Of a stretch of 64,000 nucleotides of DNA, positions 60,601-64,000 are shown piece after piece (positions within the stretch are counted from its first letter, which is position 1; every line of letters begins with the position of its first letter). The notes beneath the pieces are model-generated. The model did not search any database. It had not been told where the DNA came from and saw only the letters and a program-made list of their open reading frames with translations. This DNA is from Trileptium ribeirensis (lineage: Eukaryota; Nematoda; Enoplea; Enoplida; Thoracostomopsidae): contig JASANE010020473.1 in assembly GCA_030248225.1 (NCBI GenBank), positions 45,199 to 109,198 of the forward strand, given 5' to 3'. Both the position numbers and the translations under genes were made by a program.

Positions 60601-63320
60601 CATTTAGCGTAACATTGATAAATCGGGACTCATTGTAAATGCACCAAACGCAACTACATAGAGCTGTAAGCTCTTGACAAAATGAGCCTCGTATGCTCTG
60701 GCTAGATATATGACCGTTTTATTTAGCTTTTTAAAAAGAGCCCACTTGGACCCTGATCCTAGACCCAGGGAGCACTTACGAAATTATTTTTAGTCATATA
60801 CAATCTTAAGTAGTTTACAAAATGAACATGATTTCGGTTAACTGTGCTTAGGCAGCCAACATACTGCTAGGAGCCTGTTTTGCGGTATTTTTCAGATCTG
60901 AGAAGAAAGCTCTGCGGCTCACTTTAAGGGAGTGAAAGAGCTGAAATATGTTTTCGCACTGAAAGCCATAACACAAATAAAGTTTCAAGCTTTCCTATGA
61001 GTTATTGCGCTAGACGATCACATAGCAAATACGAGTAATGAATCCCACAGGAGAAAATATAAAAACCGGTAGATTCAGGTTTAAAGGAAACAGGACATTA
61101 CTGTTTAATAGGGTAGTATTGTTTAAATTTGGAGCCATAAAGCTAATATTTAATGCTCAAGTGCACATATAATATTGATTGTCGAAATGTGTATACAATG
61201 GTTAATACCTTGACACACAGTAAGAAGTTTTTGCATCAGAACATACCAATACAACATTATTCGATATGTTGGAATTTACAGTAAGAAATTTCCTCGTTAT
61301 TAAGCTTTTGACAGTCCTTGCAGACAAATAATGCAACAGCTCTGAAATCCGGATAAATCCGTAAATATCGGAACACGCAGTCAAAATGGTACAAAATTCG
61401 CACCTCCAAGCTCTTGTTCTTTGATTCTTCATGCTATTGCTGGGGAATTTTAATAAAGCAGCAGTCACCCAAATAAATATGCCGCTAACAGGAAATATAA
61501 AAATGTCGATATTTAAACTCAGGCTCGAGCTAAATTGTTTGTTTAAATTTGTATAATAGAGACTATTTATAGAAATATGAGGTCTCTCACTTCTAAAGTT
61601 ATGACCCAACGACCTGTATAGATCCCTCCTAGGATCCCTTAAAAACATCTAATTTCGAAAATTGTTGGAGAGGATTTGTAGAATTAAACGCAATCTTAAG
61701 AGCAAAATGGGAAGATTGGTACACCCAAAACATAATTTTAACACTGTGGGAGTCTGTTGCCTCTAATTTACGTCCGCATCACTCAAACATCTGTATTTGC
61801 TGAATAGGAACATCCAAAACATACAAACCATGCAAGAAGTGAACATACACATTTGCAAGGCAGCTTACCACGGACCATTTTTGCGTCTTGACGTTTTGTA
61901 TACATGGATTTAATAACAAATGTATACATAAATATATATATATATAGGAAAAAGATATTTAATATTAAGAGAACTACTGTCCACTCTAAAGCTAATGTAC
62001 CAACATAATCACAATAGTCAATAACGTTGCGAATACCTGTGCAATTTTTATTAATAACCAACACCGAATAATCCGGATTGTTTGTACTCATAAATTTCTG
62101 AAGAAATAAATGCCATAAATTTTGGTGTATCGCATATAATGGTTAGTCCATAATGAAAAATGAAAGTACATATGTGTTACAAATGATAGAATAGCTACAT
62201 TAAAATATATATCTAATTATATAAATATTATATTAGCTATCTACCTATTTACATAACAGTATTACTCTCATAAAAATGATCACAACCATCTAAACGAACC
62301 TATGTCCGTAGCTCTCCGGAAAAAAACCGGAGTGTGGCAAGGTCGGTTATCCTACCAGAAGAAACAGAGCCGTAACAATGTGTCGCCATATTGTTAGGAC
62401 AGTCCAATTTCGCGATCGCCTTGCCGCGTAATCACCAATCGATAAACACATAGGATAAAGTAGTTCACGTTGGCACGGTATGTAGTAAACACCAAGGTAG
62501 GTTCTGACAATTTAGCTAACATCCAAACTTCTTAAAAATACACATTCCATGTTATACTTGTAATAAGGCGAAATGCAGACACTGTTGAGAGATGTTTCAT
62601 CATCACACTGTTATAAAGCTCGGCTAACTCTTACAACGCTTCGGCCGTGTCAGTACGTTGTTTATTCTTCAGCCAAACATTTAAAGATCCAAAAGTCGTT
62701 CCGGAACACATTCATGAACGCGGAATGATTGCGAATAAGATTTCTTGACGCACAATATTCGGATTTGATCAGATATATCGATATACGCTTTTAAAAAGTA
62801 TGAACATAAGTGGAGAACTTTATAGGCAAATTTAGTGCCAAATTCCGTACACAGAATACACATTAGCTCAAAATACAGAATTCGTTGTCTATTTGCCGAA
62901 CTCTTTAGCATATCTTTAATATGTCCCTGTGCGTATTGTTTCAAGATACTTTCGTGTCCACTAACCAGCCGATCCGAATCGATAACAGTGAGGAAATAAC
63001 TTTAGTATGCACGTAATTTTATGTTTAATTTGAGACAACCATTGTGGAAACATATTTCGATCGAACCATTTCGCGAGATTTTTCAATTCGGAAATTAAGT
63101 GGTTCGAGTTGACAAAGACAAAAATCCGGATTCTTTGTTACTGCGCAATCATTTTTTCCACGTCTCGTCAAGTATAGCCAATTTTAGCATGACGCTCTAT
63201 AAAACATTATGAGAGATGTGTTAATTCATATATCTCAGCATCATTAATATTTTGAACCAAAGTTGTCTTAAGATTCAGTCAAAATCGAACCAAGTCGGTA
63301 AAGAATATCCTTGGAATTAG
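60601..63320. other. no recognised feature; TA microsatellite at 61932-61947
   Basis: AT-rich sequence. The 148-codon minus-strand frame at 61202-61648 has no recognised domain. A short run of TA dinucleotides lies at about 61932-61947. Confidence 0.4.
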
Positions 63321-63324
63321 AAAC

Positions 63325-63640
63325 CGACATATCAGCTGTACCAGAAGACAGATCATGTGCCGACCCATCCTAAACTCTGGCATCAAGACTAGCTAATGTC
63401 ATAATGCTGGCATCGTCGCCACTTTGTGTGTCTATTAGTTTCGCTTTCAAAAGCATTGTTGCGACGGCGTTGTGACGAAATGCCAAAACCCAACTATGCC
63501 TGACTATTCAGTAACCGGCCATATAAACTAAAATTCGACATATCAGCTGTGCCAGAAAACGGATCATTTATCAATCCATCCCCACCTCTGACAGCCATAC
63601 TAGCAGGCGTAACCATGCTAGTACCGTCGCCGCTTTGGTT
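63325..63640. repeat. 211-bp tandem duplication, diverged
   Basis: CGACATATCAGCTGTACCAG at 63325 recurs as CGACATATCAGCTGTGCCAG at 63536, and CGTCGCCACTTTG at 63414 as CGTCGCCGCTTTG at 63625. The spacing is 211 bp in both cases. It lies within the minus-strand coding relic. Confidence 0.75.
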
Positions 63641-63666
63641 GACGCTGTTGGTTTTGCTTTAAAGAG

Positions 63667-63689
63667 CTTTGTCACCAAATGTGACAAAG
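63667..63689. other. perfect 9-bp hairpin
   Basis: CTTTGTCAC-CAAAT-GTGACAAAG forms a perfect 9-bp stem with a 5-nt loop. It lies inside the open minus-strand frame next to one of its stops. Confidence 0.8.
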
Positions 63690-64000
63690 TGATTAAGCCA
63701 AAAATCGATGAATTTCATGCACCGCAGCGTAGTTCTGCATCGGAGAAAACACCTTGAAAATTATCGATTATTGTACATGCTGTATCCATTGCGCTGTCGC
63801 ACCTGCGTAAGCTCTGCAGCAATCTGGTTAACTTTTGTCGGTACATCATGGAGCCAAATATTCAGAAAATCTTGCGTCTGCAACCGTTTCTAAAAAACCG
63901 TTTTAAAGGCCTCAAATGCTCGACCGTGGTTCTCTAAATTCCGTGTATCCACAATCAAGTGCCAAACGTCGTGAGTTGTATAACCTAGTTCAGCGCTATG

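Larger units (their letters stand above)
63325..64000 (-). pseudogene. probable decayed coding sequence, runs off the right edge
   Basis: One minus-strand frame from 64000 to about 63494 has only three internal stops in about 165 codons, although the DNA is AT-rich. Residues read include HDVWHLIVDTRNLENHGRAF, QTQDFLNIWLHDVPTKVNQI and ELTQVRQRNGYSMYNN. Near its end SGDGTSMVTPASM and DPFSGTADMSNF are repeated 211 bp further on (63325-63425) as SGDDASIMTLASL and DLSSGTADMS, in a shifted frame. I do not recognise the protein. It could be the C-terminal part of a transposon protein or a gene remnant whose start lies beyond the window. No splice structure is assigned. Confidence 0.4.

Noticed and set aside
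61202..61648. 148-codon minus-strand open frame
   Set aside because: No motif or family resemblance and no second copy to test conservation. Probably chance.

Overview
This window is repeat-rich, mostly AT-rich eukaryotic nuclear DNA with no intact protein-coding gene that I can support. There is no bacterial-type gene packing, no operon, and no open reading frame longer than about 170 codons. What can be recognised is decayed animal mobile DNA: two mariner/Tc1-superfamily (DDE_3) transposons, a piggyBac-like element, a reverse-transcriptase remnant of a non-LTR retrotransposon, tRNA-derived SINE-like pieces, terminal-inverted-repeat elements and several tandem arrays. The families present fit an invertebrate animal, most likely an arthropod such as an insect. 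That is inference from repeat types only.

Layout. 1-3345: nested and duplicated repeats, including two copies of a GGTTCCGG-rich element and a ~620-bp block present twice, one copy carrying a 347-bp insertion. 3346-8897: a satellite of 19 units in two size classes (about 235 and 360 bp). 8898-14350: nothing recognised apart from a trinucleotide microsatellite and one GC-rich dispersed repeat. 14350-15980: SINE-like piece, small TIR element, and a mariner-type element with TA target duplications. 15980-26080: mostly featureless, with one GC-rich dispersed element (21.4-21.9 kb) and one SINE. 26219-28911: a perfect 3 x 92-bp tandem repeat, a 4 x 27-bp repeat and a piggyBac-like remnant. 31033-32046: a TIR element flanked by a 5-bp direct repeat. 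32765-33450 and 47008-47708: two inverted copies of one dispersed repeat that share a conserved peptide ending at the same stop.

34995-40475 is a GC-richer tract that begins with an LTR-like terminus, repeated at 54254-55410. It carries an unusual number of perfect short hairpins and is followed by a 12-unit 34-bp minisatellite (40475-40892). 42580-46425 holds a fold-back MITE, degenerate tandem repeats and two GC-rich repeats. 50430-51450 is a minus-strand mariner-type transposase wreck. 55540-56330 is a strand-asymmetric C/A- then A-rich stretch. 57875-58840 is a 7-unit ~137-bp tandem array. 59480-60290 is a minus-strand reverse-transcriptase relic whose catalytic FADD box reads FAHD. 63325-64000 shows an unusually open minus-strand frame with an internal 211-bp duplication, probably the decayed end of a gene or element that continues past the window.

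The parts do not form a pathway. They are layers of insertion, duplication and decay. The entries most worth following up are the two-length satellite, the hairpin-dense tract with its conserved LTR-like head, the inverted repeat pair with a conserved peptide, and the open minus frame at the right edge.
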